Shown piece by piece: positions 25,022 to 32,224 of a DNA stretch of 35,004 nt; position 1 is the stretch's first letter; each line of letters begins with the position of its first letter. This stretch comes from Planctomycetaceae bacterium. Its GTDB lineage: Bacteria; Planctomycetota; Planctomycetia; Planctomycetales; Planctomycetaceae. The stretch lies in contig JANQSH010000117.1 of NCBI GenBank assembly GCA_028284145.1, positions 1 through 35,004 on the forward strand, read 5' to 3'. The position numbers and the translations under genes are program-made. The notes beneath the pieces were generated by a model. The model did not search any database. It was not told the DNA's origin and saw only the letters and a program-made list of their open reading frames with translations.

Positions 25022-26035
25022 ATGTCGCGTCCACGAAAACCGTGGCTCCGTAAGTCAAACAAATGCTGGTACGTCGAAGTTGACGGGAAACAGGTCAATC
25101 TTGGACGGAATAAAAAGGAAGCACACCAGCGATTCCACAAGCTTATGGCGGAACCGAGAAAGGTGGCCGTCTCCTCTGAGTCGGTCGTTGTATTGATCGA
25201 CATCTACCTCGAGTGGTGTCAAAAACACCGTGCCGAAGAAACTTACACGTGGTACTTCGATCTGCTTCAGCAGTTTGCGAAGACCATTGATCGAAATTTG
25301 AGGTATGCCGACCTTCGCCCATTTCATGTTCAGCAATGGGTTGATTCTCGAGTCGACTGGAAGAAGGGAACTCAGCGGAATGCGATCGCATCTGTGAAGC
25401 GTGTCTTTAACTGGGCAATGGAACAGGGATATATTGACACCAATCCGATCGCTCTGATGACGAAGCCGCAATGCGGGAAAAAGGAACTTCTTGTTCCGGA
25501 AGATCATTACAAGCAAATGCTTGAATTCTCCCACGATGAGGATTTCCCCGATCTCCTCATCGTGCATTGGGAAACTGGTTGCCGACCCCAAGAGTCTCTC
25601 CGAGTGGAAGCGGAACACGTCGATCAGACAAACCAAAGATGGGTCATCCCAACAACGCCTGGCAAGCCCGACAATCGCGTTGTGTATTTGACTGACGAAG
25701 CATTTGTCATCACGCAAAGGAGAATGCTTCGGTTCTGGAAACGTCTGGTGACGCGAATCCGCAACAGAAAAAAGGTTGGTCGCAAACCATTCGGAATCAA
25801 CGAAGAGGAGCAGCGAGCCGTTGATCGTATTAGAGTTTTGAATCGAAAGCTCCCAAAACATCTGAGGCGATCGCACTCTACGCAAAATAGTTCCGATAGA
25901 GAGCACCGGCGATCTTTTCAAACGATCGCGAATTGTCTCAATGCCGAGGACATTCACACTCGAACTGGCAAACCATGGTCCGCCGCTACTGTGCGAAATC
26001 TCATTTTGAGAATGTACCCTCGGCGACTGTACTAG
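25022..26035 (+). CDS. Chimeric site-specific recombinase (tyrosine integrase front, serine-recombinase-like tail)
   Basis: A 337-aa protein. The first two thirds are a planctomycete tyrosine integrase: start MSRPRKPWLRKSNKCWYVEV, arm/core-binding region, then the catalytic domain with Arg188 (TGCRPQESLRVEAEHV) and the beta-hairpin Lys215 (TTPGKPDNRVVYLTDE). The usual second half, with HxxR, His/Trp and the nucleophilic Tyr, is missing. Instead residues from about 250 read KKVGRKPFGINEEEQ ... IANCLNAEDIHTRTGKPWSA, ATVRNLILR, which is the 'GRKPFG ... IAxxLNxxGIxTRxGxxW' region that follows the catalytic domain in serine recombinases. The frame is unbroken across the junction. The ATG at 25022 has GGAGG eight bases upstream; an earlier in-frame start at 24923 would read through the leader hairpins. 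Without its tyrosine it probably cannot catalyse recombination alone. Confidence 0.8.
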   Translation: MSRPRKPWLRKSNKCWYVEVDGKQVNLGRNKKEAHQRFHKLMAEPRKVAVSSESVVVLIDIYLEWCQKHRAEETYTWYFDLLQQFAKTIDRNLRYADLRPFHVQQWVDSRVDWKKGTQRNAIASVKRVFNWAMEQGYIDTNPIALMTKPQCGKKELLVPEDHYKQMLEFSHDEDFPDLLIVHWETGCRPQESLRVEAEHVDQTNQRWVIPTTPGKPDNRVVYLTDEAFVITQRRMLRFWKRLVTRIRNRKKVGRKPFGINEEEQRAVDRIRVLNRKLPKHLRRSHSTQNSSDREHRRSFQTIANCLNAEDIHTRTGKPWSAATVRNLILRMYPRRLY

Positions 26036-26131
26036 CCAGTCGTAATTAAGTGAAAACCTCACAGTCTTGTTCTTGGCGGTATAAAAGTGCGTCACCCGTA
26101 GGTCATTTTCGATGCCAAACAGGAAGGCCAA

Positions 26132-26761
26132 CTAGCCACGGTCTCGAATTGAAATCAACAACCCTAATCCGAAGATGGCGGCTACGCCACCAGCGATCCC
26201 AAATAACCTCAACATCTTCAATTCTTCTTTCAAGTCATCCCGGTCACGGAGAATACCCTCTCTACGAACTTCGCTCGCCTTGCCCCCAATATCAGTCATT
26301 GTTGACGTGTCCGCCGCATAGAGGGCAACATCCTTCTCGGCGAGTTTGTCATCAACATGAAAGAACTTTGTGGATGACCATAGAACGCCCCCCATTCCAA
26401 CCACAAGTAGCAGTTGCCCCAGGGTAACGACGTTGACTGTTCCGTCACTCGAATGTTTCTGACTCCTTTGTGTCGATCTCTGTTTTCCGGCGTAGACCAG
26501 CATGCCAATTCCCACAACCGAAAAACCAACAGCCGTCGCCGAAATGACCGTCAGAATTGAGATTTCAGACTCAAGACTATTGACCGCACGAAGTGACTCA
26601 CTCGATACGGTCTTAGATATCTCCGCGTCCATAATGATAGCCTCATGGCCAGCCAACTTCTCCTCAAGGTGAAAACAGGTCATGACGGCCCATAGGATGA
26701 CTGCGGCACTGAACAACGAAATGCCTTTTCCAAATGCGATTGTGCCGTTACTTGCTTCCAC
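26132..26761 (-). CDS. Membrane protein with internally repeated two-helix unit
   Basis: No family is recognised. From the GTG at 26761 (GGAAG six bases upstream) the product is 209 aa with four predicted helices: ISLFSAAVILWAVMTCF, ISATAVGFSVVGIGMLVYAG, TLGQLLLVVGMGGVLWSSTK and LFGIAGGVAAIFGLGLLISI. The two halves look like copies. Each has a helix, then a matching loop (FHLEEKLAGHEAIIMDAE versus FHVDDKLAEKDVALYAAD), a charged helical stretch and a second helix. The frame is open to 26974, but those residues are Arg/Ser-rich and lie on the antisense of the AlaRS-like fragment. It is transcribed toward the integrase gene. It may be cargo of the island; the role is unknown. Confidence 0.6.
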   Translation of the reverse strand: MEASNGTIAFGKGISLFSAAVILWAVMTCFHLEEKLAGHEAIIMDAEISKTVSSESLRAVNSLESEISILTVISATAVGFSVVGIGMLVYAGKQRSTQRSQKHSSDGTVNVVTLGQLLLVVGMGGVLWSSTKFFHVDDKLAEKDVALYAADTSTMTDIGGKASEVRREGILRDRDDLKEELKMLRLFGIAGGVAAIFGLGLLISIRDRG

Positions 26762-27288
26762 CTTTAGCTTCCGAGTTTGATCGCTCCCGTACCATTCCCG
26801 ACAAATCGTGCGTATGGAGCGACGGCAAGATCGGCGGCAACTGCTGTGAGGTATTCGTTGGCGACCTGGAAATCGGCAATCTGGTGAATCCACTGGGCCA
26901 CTCAACCGATGTCGGCTTCGGCTGGGAGCGACTGATTCAGGTGATCGAAGGAAAACGGCGTGTCGATGAGACATCCATTTTTGAACAGAGTCTTTGTCCC
27001 ATAGTTAGGGACCACAAACGGACGGTTTCGCTTCTTTGGGAGAATGGAATCGAGCCGGGCAACAAAGGCCGTCAGTATATCTGTCGGCGGCTGCTTCGTA
27101 GAATGCTAAGACATTTGGAAGGTGGCGAGCAGTTCCATTTTGACGATTGGGTCCAACAAGAGCGGGAACTCAGGGAAAAGAACCTGCGGACTGGACGAAG
27201 GCATTGGAAGAAACACAATAACAAACCGATCAGCTTTTGGTGGGAAACGTTTGGAATCTTGCCGGAAGAGTTCGAATTACTCAAATGA
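26734..27288 (+). CDS. AlaRS-like protein, 5'-truncated fragment
   Basis: A 184-codon frame. It resembles the later part of the alanyl-tRNA synthetase catalytic core and the start of its tRNA-recognition region: GKIGGNCCEVFVGD (like GPCGPCSEIF), DVGFGWERLIQVIEG (like xTGMGLERLxxVLQG), PIVRDHKRTVSLLWENGIEP, GNKGRQYICRRLLRRMLRH (like GRGYVLRRIIRRAxRH), and an ending WWETFGILPEEFELL (like YDTYGFPxD). It therefore belongs with the 'alanine-tRNA ligase-related' short proteins. The front half with class II motifs 1 and 2 is missing, and the first ~25 codons look random and overlap the start of the opposite-strand membrane gene, so the gene was probably cut there. Aminoacylation is not expected. The next gene on this strand follows closely. 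Confidence 0.65.
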   Translation: MRLCRYLLPPLASEFDRSRTIPDKSCVWSDGKIGGNCCEVFVGDLEIGNLVNPLGHSTDVGFGWERLIQVIEGKRRVDETSIFEQSLCPIVRDHKRTVSLLWENGIEPGNKGRQYICRRLLRRMLRHLEGGEQFHFDDWVQQERELREKNLRTGRRHWKKHNNKPISFWWETFGILPEEFELLK

Positions 27289-27301
27289 CGAATAATCAAG
27301 C

Positions 27302-27346
27302 ATGACGACTCAAGAAATTGTTCGAACACGACCTGAGAAGTACTAG
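27302..27346 (+). other. Probable original start of the tandem-domain gene, ended by in-frame TAG
   Basis: An ATG at 27302 opens MTTQEIVRTRPEKY and meets TAG at 27344-27346. The same frame then continues without break (GIAGLTFPGFIRNGNYY) into the tandem-domain protein. This looks like a nonsense mutation just after the natural N-terminus, 14 codons in. The alternative is that translation begins at the TTG at 27359. Confidence 0.55.
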
Positions 27347-27358
27347 GGTATTGCTGGA

Positions 27359-28333
27359 TTGACGTTTCCTGGTTTCATTCGTAACGGCAATTACTACTTC
27401 ACAGAGCTGGACGTCTATGCCGATGGGGTCGTCGAATGTTGGGGAGCGGTAGATTTAAGATTCCTGTCGAAAAAGTTCGCGGAGAATTGGATTTCACCGG
27501 GAGTTCCAAACGGGGCAACCGTCAGCGTACACGACGTCATTCAAGCAAAGGTCGTTTCGGGGAAATGGTCCCAAAATCCGCAATTGTTGCATGAACGGCT
27601 GCTTGACGGCGTTCGGAACTTAAATCCCTCGCAGGAAAACCTCATCGATTTCGAAGGGAACGATGTGGAAGTACGCGATGGCGTCCGGTATGCCAAGATT
27701 GGGCTCACCGAAGCAAGTCCCCAGCAGAAGGCTTTGGGCGATCGAAGTCCGGCAGGAAAGTCACGATACGCTTTGGTCCGTCACGAAGGCCAAGTGTTTC
27801 TCACAACGATTCGCATCTACGCTGACGGAAAGATCGACATCCATCCCCGATATGGGCATGAACGGCTAGTTGATCTGTCTACTTTTGGGGCGATGATTTC
27901 GTCCAACGATGTTTGCGTGACTGTACCGAACGGAACGAGCATCGAGCTCGACACGCTGGGCCGTTTCAAAGTTACGGATGTGTGGTCATACGTTGAACAG
28001 CCCGAGGACTTTTTTCGGGAGGTCGCTGAGGTAGTCGGCAAGTTAAATGGTAGGCCAGATTCACTCACATATTGCCGAGAGGTATATGAGCAATACCTCG
28101 AACATCCGACGGTGAAACAACGGGACATTCTTCGGCAAGCATACGAGGCAATTCCAGAGCACCACCGCATGTACGTCGGCGACATGGACACGAAGGACAT
28201 TGCCGTGCGGATGATCATCTATGGTGATGAGGAGATTGAAGGATGGTCGCATCGAGCCGTAGCACGGGCTCAAGGAGACGACGTACTCCCATCAATCAAC
28301 GTCCCCAAACCGATTGATGAAGACGAAGAGTAG
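27359..28333 (+). CDS. Hypothetical protein with two tandem copies of one domain
   Basis: A 324-aa product from a TTG at 27359. I do not place it in a named family with certainty. Two related segments are visible: residues 4-71 (GFIRNGNYYFTELDVYADG, VVECWGAVDL, PGVPNGATVSVHDV) and 137-210 (ALVRHEGQVFLTTIRIYADG, KIDIHPRYGHERLVDLSTFG, VTVPNGTSIEL). Both have a beta-rich 'x-I/V-Y-A-D-G' strand pair and 'VPNG'. The C-terminal part is helical and acidic (ending PIDEDEE). No signal peptide or membrane helix is seen. An in-frame TAG separates this frame from a better-looking ATG at 27302, so expression may be low or lost. It follows the AlaRS-like fragment by 70 bp in the same direction. Some short two-domain proteins of this look occur in island cargo, but no function is offered. 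Confidence 0.65.
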   Translation: MTFPGFIRNGNYYFTELDVYADGVVECWGAVDLRFLSKKFAENWISPGVPNGATVSVHDVIQAKVVSGKWSQNPQLLHERLLDGVRNLNPSQENLIDFEGNDVEVRDGVRYAKIGLTEASPQQKALGDRSPAGKSRYALVRHEGQVFLTTIRIYADGKIDIHPRYGHERLVDLSTFGAMISSNDVCVTVPNGTSIELDTLGRFKVTDVWSYVEQPEDFFREVAEVVGKLNGRPDSLTYCREVYEQYLEHPTVKQRDILRQAYEAIPEHHRMYVGDMDTKDIAVRMIIYGDEEIEGWSHRAVARAQGDDVLPSINVPKPIDEDEE

Positions 28334-28473
28334 CACTTCTATCATCTGAACGACTCAATCCTCCAAGGGCTTTCGATTGAGCACGTTCGTCATCGGCTCC
28401 CCGCTGACCTTAGACATTCAACCGGTGATAGCCAGTTGATCGGGCGAATTCTTCTGCCCGACTCAAATCCTTC

Positions 28474-28731
28474 TCAGCATCGATCACTTTGAAGGAGCGA
28501 TCGGATGAACGAGCTATACTCGTCTTTCATTGGCAGATTCATCTCTCTGTGGATTCGACGGCGACGAGCGGTGACTGTTTCGCCTGTCTTGGGATTTTCC
28601 CCATCCTTGTCATACTCTTCCCAGAAAAATCCGATGCCCCTTTTCTGCCAGTTCGGGACTTCATTGAAATTGATTCCATTCTGAAACAGCAATTCGTTCT
28701 TGTCAGCAACCGACTTGACCAAACCGGTTCG
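28474..28731 (-). pseudogene. Remnant of tRNA-His guanylyltransferase (Thg1 family)
   Basis: The minus-strand reading SVADKNELLFQNGINFNEVP, NWQKRGIGFFWEEYDKDG, NPKTGETVTARRRR and LPMKDEYSSFIRSLL matches the C-terminal quarter of bacterial/archaeal Thg1-like proteins ('KNELLFQxGINFNDLPAWQKRG', 'NPVTGExVxTRRR', 'LPMKDEYxxFIR'). The catalytic polymerase-like palm with its metal-binding Asp residues is absent. It therefore cannot add nucleotides. Its upstream end merges, one frame off, with the 3' end of the esterase gene. From 28334 to 28473 no further Thg1 sequence is visible. Confidence 0.75.
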
Positions 28732-29687
28732 CCTTTCCTTACAGTGTCTAAGTAAGGCAGGTCAGGGGCGATCTCGACGTGCTTCGAGTCACTCTTTCCT
28801 CTGTACTTCAGAATGCGGTCGTGAGACTTCGGGATGTCCTTTTCTTCCCATTGATCAGGGTATTTGTTGACACAAGACACGTTCATCCAAAGCGATGATT
28901 GCCTAGACAATTCTAAATCCAGTGCAGAATCACGAACGAAATCTTCGATGCCGTTCCGAACAGTCTTGTATGGCATCGACTCAATGTCCACCTTGCAAAT
29001 CTCGATGTGGTTTGCGTCAACCGGGATGATTTCAGCTGATTGGATGCCGGGGTCAGATGAAAGTTGGTCGACAACCATCACCTTCATTGTTTTCTGTGTT
29101 TCAGCGAACACCGTTGTTTGTATTTCCAGTCTGTCTGCGTTGGCTCGGTACCATGCGTTCAAATCACGCAGTGGTGCAGCTGCGGATTCGAGTTCTCTAA
29201 CCAATACCGTGGGTCTATAAAACCGCAGCCACTGGACGAGTTTGGATACATCAGAGCCACCGTGTGGCGTGGCAAAGAAGTAGATCGCTTGCGTCTGTTG
29301 AACAAGTGGATCATCTTGGTCCTTATCAAACTGAGAACGGAGCATCTGCTTCACGACTAGACCACCGAGACTGTGGACGATGAAGAAGATCGGATTCTGA
29401 CCGATTCCTTCGCTGCGTAGAAATGCAGCAAAGTTCGTCGCGCGGTCTACGATCGGCATCGTGCTGCCGTGAATCCATTCGCTCGATCGAGCGTCATACC
29501 CGAACGACCAGACGCTACACATCGGAATGTCATTGAAGAGTAGTTTCGGCCAGAATGTGTCCTCGTCATCTTCGTACTGCCAGGTCAGCTGCGGATCACC
29601 GTCTAACCCATGCACGAAAACAATGTCTGCCACGCGGTCGGTTGACGTTGTTCCGGCGATCGTATTGAGTCTTGTCGTTGTGCCCAT
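28539..29687 (-). CDS. Alpha/beta hydrolase (DUF676/SesB-like esterase), C-terminus altered
   Basis: A 382-aa frame. It starts MGTTTRLNTIAG and has the hydrolase core: ADIVFVHGLDGDPQLTW (oxyanion HG at 26-27), FFIVHSLGGLVVKQML (nucleophile Ser106 in the V-H-S-L-G elbow), YFFATPHGGSD, and later Asp/His candidates around VDANHIEICK. Such hydrolases cleave ester bonds; similar domains serve as the effector part of fungal and bacterial immune proteins, which is only a family-level remark here. The last ~60 residues (from VWSSRLLTRTNCC) are the Thg1 remnant read in the wrong frame, so the natural C-terminus is lost. The start at 29687 is preferred over the ATG at 29720 because homology-like sequence begins there. 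It is cargo in the island next to the transposase. Confidence 0.8.
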   Translation of the reverse strand: MGTTTRLNTIAGTTSTDRVADIVFVHGLDGDPQLTWQYEDDEDTFWPKLLFNDIPMCSVWSFGYDARSSEWIHGSTMPIVDRATNFAAFLRSEGIGQNPIFFIVHSLGGLVVKQMLRSQFDKDQDDPLVQQTQAIYFFATPHGGSDVSKLVQWLRFYRPTVLVRELESAAAPLRDLNAWYRANADRLEIQTTVFAETQKTMKVMVVDQLSSDPGIQSAEIIPVDANHIEICKVDIESMPYKTVRNGIEDFVRDSALDLELSRQSSLWMNVSCVNKYPDQWEEKDIPKSHDRILKYRGKSDSKHVEIAPDLPYLDTVRKGEPVWSSRLLTRTNCCFRMESISMKSRTGRKGASDFSGKSMTRMGKIPRQAKQSPLVAVESTER

Positions 29688-29815
29688 TTTTTTCTCTTTA
29701 GGAGGGAAATGTGGTGACATGGCTGGCCTACGCCAGATGTGGTGAGCCAGAAAACAGGTTCCGCTGAGAAGCCAAGCCTCAACTATCTCACAGTATGCGA
29801 CCCATTTCCAAATTC

Positions 29816-30877
29816 TCAGGCGGCTTTTCGTTCAAACGATTTCACCAGCCCACCGACGTAGGATCTCACTTTGATCTGGTCAAGGTCCAACGTGTCAACT
29901 TCCTCCGGCTCCTCACCAATCGGCGGCAGATGACTCCGCTCCGTATGAGCCCTTTTCATGTTGTAATACTCGGTGAATTCCGCTGTCAGAAAATCCAGAT
30001 GCCGCTTACCAAAGATGATGAACTTGTCGAGACATTCCCACTTGAGTGTCCCGACGAATCTCTCACACCGGCCGTTCAGATTCGGGCTCGCTTTCGGTAG
30101 CGGATTGGTCTCCACTCCGCTGGCCTTGAGCTTCGTCACAAACTCCTTCGTGAACTTTGTGTCCTTGTCGTGCATCACGATTTGGGGCTTCTTTTCCCTG
30201 CCCCTCGTCTGTGCCAGGAAGTCTTCCGTTTGCTCCGTGACCCAGGCCGAGTTGGGGTGCTCTGTCGCAGTTGAGACGATCGCTTCACGACTAGTCATAC
30301 ATAGCCAGACCATCACGTACATTTGACGGAGACCACGTCTTGTAACTGTTCTCACGGAAAAGAAATCCACGGCCCAGAGAGTTTCTGCATGACGCTTCAG
30401 GAAGTTGTCCCAACTGTCCGAACTTCGCTCCGGTCCCGGTCGAATGCCTTCTTCCTTGAGAATGTTACGCACGGTCTGACGGCTGATTTTCTTGATCCCC
30501 ATTTTGCGTAACTCACCGATGATGCGGCTATAACCAAATCCCGTCGTTTTCGCGATCAGGATCACCAGTTCCCGAATCTCTTTCGGCTTCCGCTGGCCAC
30601 CTTTCCGGTTTTTCGCTTTCGGTCGGCCTTCTGCTTCCCTTATCCAGCGGTAGAACGTCGAGGGCGAGACGATCGTGATCAGTTCCTCAATGGCCCGACC
30701 AAGCACTTTACCGAATTTCAGCAGCCGTTCACGCTCATGTCTTTTTGTGTGTACCTGACCAGGAATCCGCGCTCGGAGAATCTTGTTCTCCTCCTTCAGG
30801 TATTCGACGTATTTGGCGAGTTCATTGTTGGTGGCAGAGGCGATCAGGGCCAGCAGAGGGTGGTAAATTCGGCTCAT
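29816..30877 (-). CDS. DDE transposase with integrase (rve) core
   Basis: A 353-aa single-frame transposase. The N-terminal part has a coiled segment and helix-turn-helix (VSPSTFYRWIREAEG, later GYSRIIGELRKMGIKKISRQ). The rve core has the first Asp in TLWAVDFFSV (171), the second in IVMHDKDTKFT (237 or 239), and Glu272 in NGRCERFVGTLKWECL. That is DD34E spacing if Asp237 is used, and the site looks intact. Planctomycetes carry many such IS3/IS481-like copies. I looked for terminal inverted repeats in the 100 bp on each side and found none that match, so element ends and target duplication are undefined. The ATG at 30877 begins MSRIYHPLLALI. It sits near the right edge of the island and may have helped to shuffle it. 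Confidence 0.9.
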   Translation of the reverse strand: MSRIYHPLLALIASATNNELAKYVEYLKEENKILRARIPGQVHTKRHERERLLKFGKVLGRAIEELITIVSPSTFYRWIREAEGRPKAKNRKGGQRKPKEIRELVILIAKTTGFGYSRIIGELRKMGIKKISRQTVRNILKEEGIRPGPERSSDSWDNFLKRHAETLWAVDFFSVRTVTRRGLRQMYVMVWLCMTSREAIVSTATEHPNSAWVTEQTEDFLAQTRGREKKPQIVMHDKDTKFTKEFVTKLKASGVETNPLPKASPNLNGRCERFVGTLKWECLDKFIIFGKRHLDFLTAEFTEYYNMKRAHTERSHLPPIGEEPEEVDTLDLDQIKVRSYVGGLVKSFERKAA

Positions 30878-31215
30878 CGGTGTATTGTCGTAAGGTGTAA
30901 TCTGGATCAGTGTTGCACATTCGTTGTACCCCGCTAAGTCGTCGATCAGAACACGAAATGATCGCCAGATCCAGAATCAAGAGATGAGCCAACGGCGAAT
31001 TCCAAAAGAGAAAATCGAGAGGCGGATTTCGCGAAATGCGATGGCACTCGGACGACTGCGGTACGCTTCCTGGTACGCATTCCATTGGATTCTATTGAAA
31101 CTATTATAAAATATGGAAATTGTCGTCGTGTTCGAGCGGCAGACCGTGATGCGGTAAACAGTTCCAGAGAAGACGTTTAAGTCCAGCCACCTCAAATTTT
31201 CGCTTACTGCGACCG
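30878..31215. other. Noncoding end of the island
   Basis: No supported gene. Short frames on both strands lack ribosome sites and family resemblance. The transposase element's upstream end should be here but could not be delimited. Confidence 0.4.
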
Positions 31216-31235
31216 TCGGTCTACGGAACCGAAGG
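31216..31235 (+). repeat. Attachment-site core (att, right)
   Basis: An exact 20-bp copy of the tRNA-Arg anticodon arm (24821-24840) in the same orientation. Flanking bases differ on both sides: CG before, GACTCG after, where the tRNA continues TTGCAGG. The copy can fold into the same 5-bp stem with loop CTACGGA. Confidence 0.75.
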
Positions 31236-31359
31236 GACTCGATCAATCTGAAGTGGGAAACGATACCCGATTCAGTCGCTACTCGACACTCAACTGATTG
31301 AAACCATGTCTATGAATCGCACAATTTATTCATCACTTCCGTTCTCAAATTCACATAAT

Positions 31360-31518
31360 TTACGACTTGCCCAACATCAGCAACAAAACGATCCAGACAA
31401 CGAAAAAAACTATGACTTTTGCAGCTACCGCATCTACTGATGGCATCAATGAAAGATAGAATGGGCTACCGACAACGGACACGATCCCACTGAGTATCAA
31501 AGTAAAGATGAACTTCAA
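31360..31518 (-). CDS. Small two-helix membrane protein (52 aa)
   Basis: A TTG at 31518 with GGGAG eight bases upstream opens MKFIFTLILSGIVSVVGSPF followed by a polar turn and VIVFFVVWIVLLLMLGKS. This gives two strong membrane helices and a basic end. An in-frame GTG at 31545 adds nine residues. No family can be named. It lies between the second and third anticodon-arm repeats. Small size and non-ATG start keep the confidence low. Confidence 0.4.
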   Translation of the reverse strand: MKFIFTLILSGIVSVVGSPFYLSLMPSVDAVAAKVIVFFVVWIVLLLMLGKS

Positions 31519-31545
31519 TTTCGCTTCTCCCAAAAAGTAACACAC

Positions 31546-32130
31546 GATGTTCCAAATGCTCCTCCAATAATCAATCGAAATTTACAGGAGTTTTTAGACA
31601 GATCAGTTTCAGTTTGTTTGGGCATCAAAGATGAGTTTGGATTCGGATGAGGGTACAGAATCGGGTACAGAATTCTTGGTATTCCGTACCAAAATGTGTA
31701 AAATCTGGACAACGTGCTTGCCTGAAGGATTCATATCCTTCATCACAACATGTTGAGAAATAAAGAGTTCTCAAGACTTCTGTCTCAAGAGTAAGTTAAA
31801 GAGCTTTGACCTACGGAACCAAAGGAGTACGGACAGAACACGCGACAAATGCTGATTTCCTCGTCGTTTTTCAACGGAACGGCGGTTTTGCCCCTTGGCG
31901 TGGCACCGCCGTGCGTAGCATGTCGACTGGAGACATACCCGCCCTGCCGCACGATGCAGAGCTGGGCACCCGGCACAAGCGGAATGTTTCTACCGCTTGT
32001 CGCTGCACGACTGTTTTCAGTTTGGCGGAAACGGGGGGGGGCGTACACACCTGAGCCAACCTTCCATATTGAAAAAAACTTTCATCTTTGCGAACTCTGC
32101 GTCTTGGCGAGAGACTTCATTTCATCCTGG
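31546..32130. other. Noncoding stretch right of the island
   Basis: Overlapping frames on both strands around 31785-32060 look like chance readings and match nothing I know. The stretch TTTGCGAACTCTGCGTCTTG near 32087 resembles common intergenic boilerplate repeats. The third anticodon-arm look-alike is inside (31804-31825). Confidence 0.4.
31804..31825 (+). repeat. Third anticodon-arm look-alike
   Basis: CTACGGAACC (31811-31820) and AAGG match the att core; the flanking stem bases differ. Here CTTTG (31804-31808) can pair with CAAAG around the conserved CTACGGA loop. It may be a degenerate attachment site. Confidence 0.45.
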
Positions 32131-32150
32131 ATTCCTGCTTTCGCAGGAAT
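32131..32150. repeat. REP-like hairpin, copy 2
   Basis: ATTCCTGC, loop TTTC, GCAGGAAT: a perfect 8-bp stem. Compared with the copy at 23860, both arms have changed together while ATTCC/GGAAT and TTTC are kept. Confidence 0.65.
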
Positions 32151-32188
32151 GGCTTTTTCGCATCTTTCGTGGTTCTCTTCGTTTTCGA

Positions 32189-32215
32189 GAAAAGCCCGGC
32201 AGGGAGTCCCCTGCC
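32189..32215 (-). terminator. Rho-independent terminator of purB
   Basis: On the minus strand GGCAGGG-gact-CCCTGCC is followed by GGGCTTTTCTCG. The 7-bp G/C-rich stem begins ten bases after the purB stop, and the T-run comes right after it. Confidence 0.75.
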
Positions 32216-32224
32216 CTGCAAAAA

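Noticed and set aside
25055..26131. 358-codon minus-strand frame opposite the integrase
   Set aside because: The plus strand carries recognisable recombinase motifs with a good ribosome site; the antisense product resembles nothing.
29700..30960. Terminal inverted repeats of the DDE transposase element
   Set aside because: No matching pair found in the flanks, so no IS boundaries are given.
31236..31260. Possible displaced 3' half of tRNA-Arg after the right att
   Set aside because: The bases do not match the tRNA T-arm or acceptor sequence, so no tRNA remnant is called.
31785..32060. Overlapping frames on both strands near the purB side of the island
   Set aside because: Mutually overlapping, no motifs; likely decayed or noncoding sequence.
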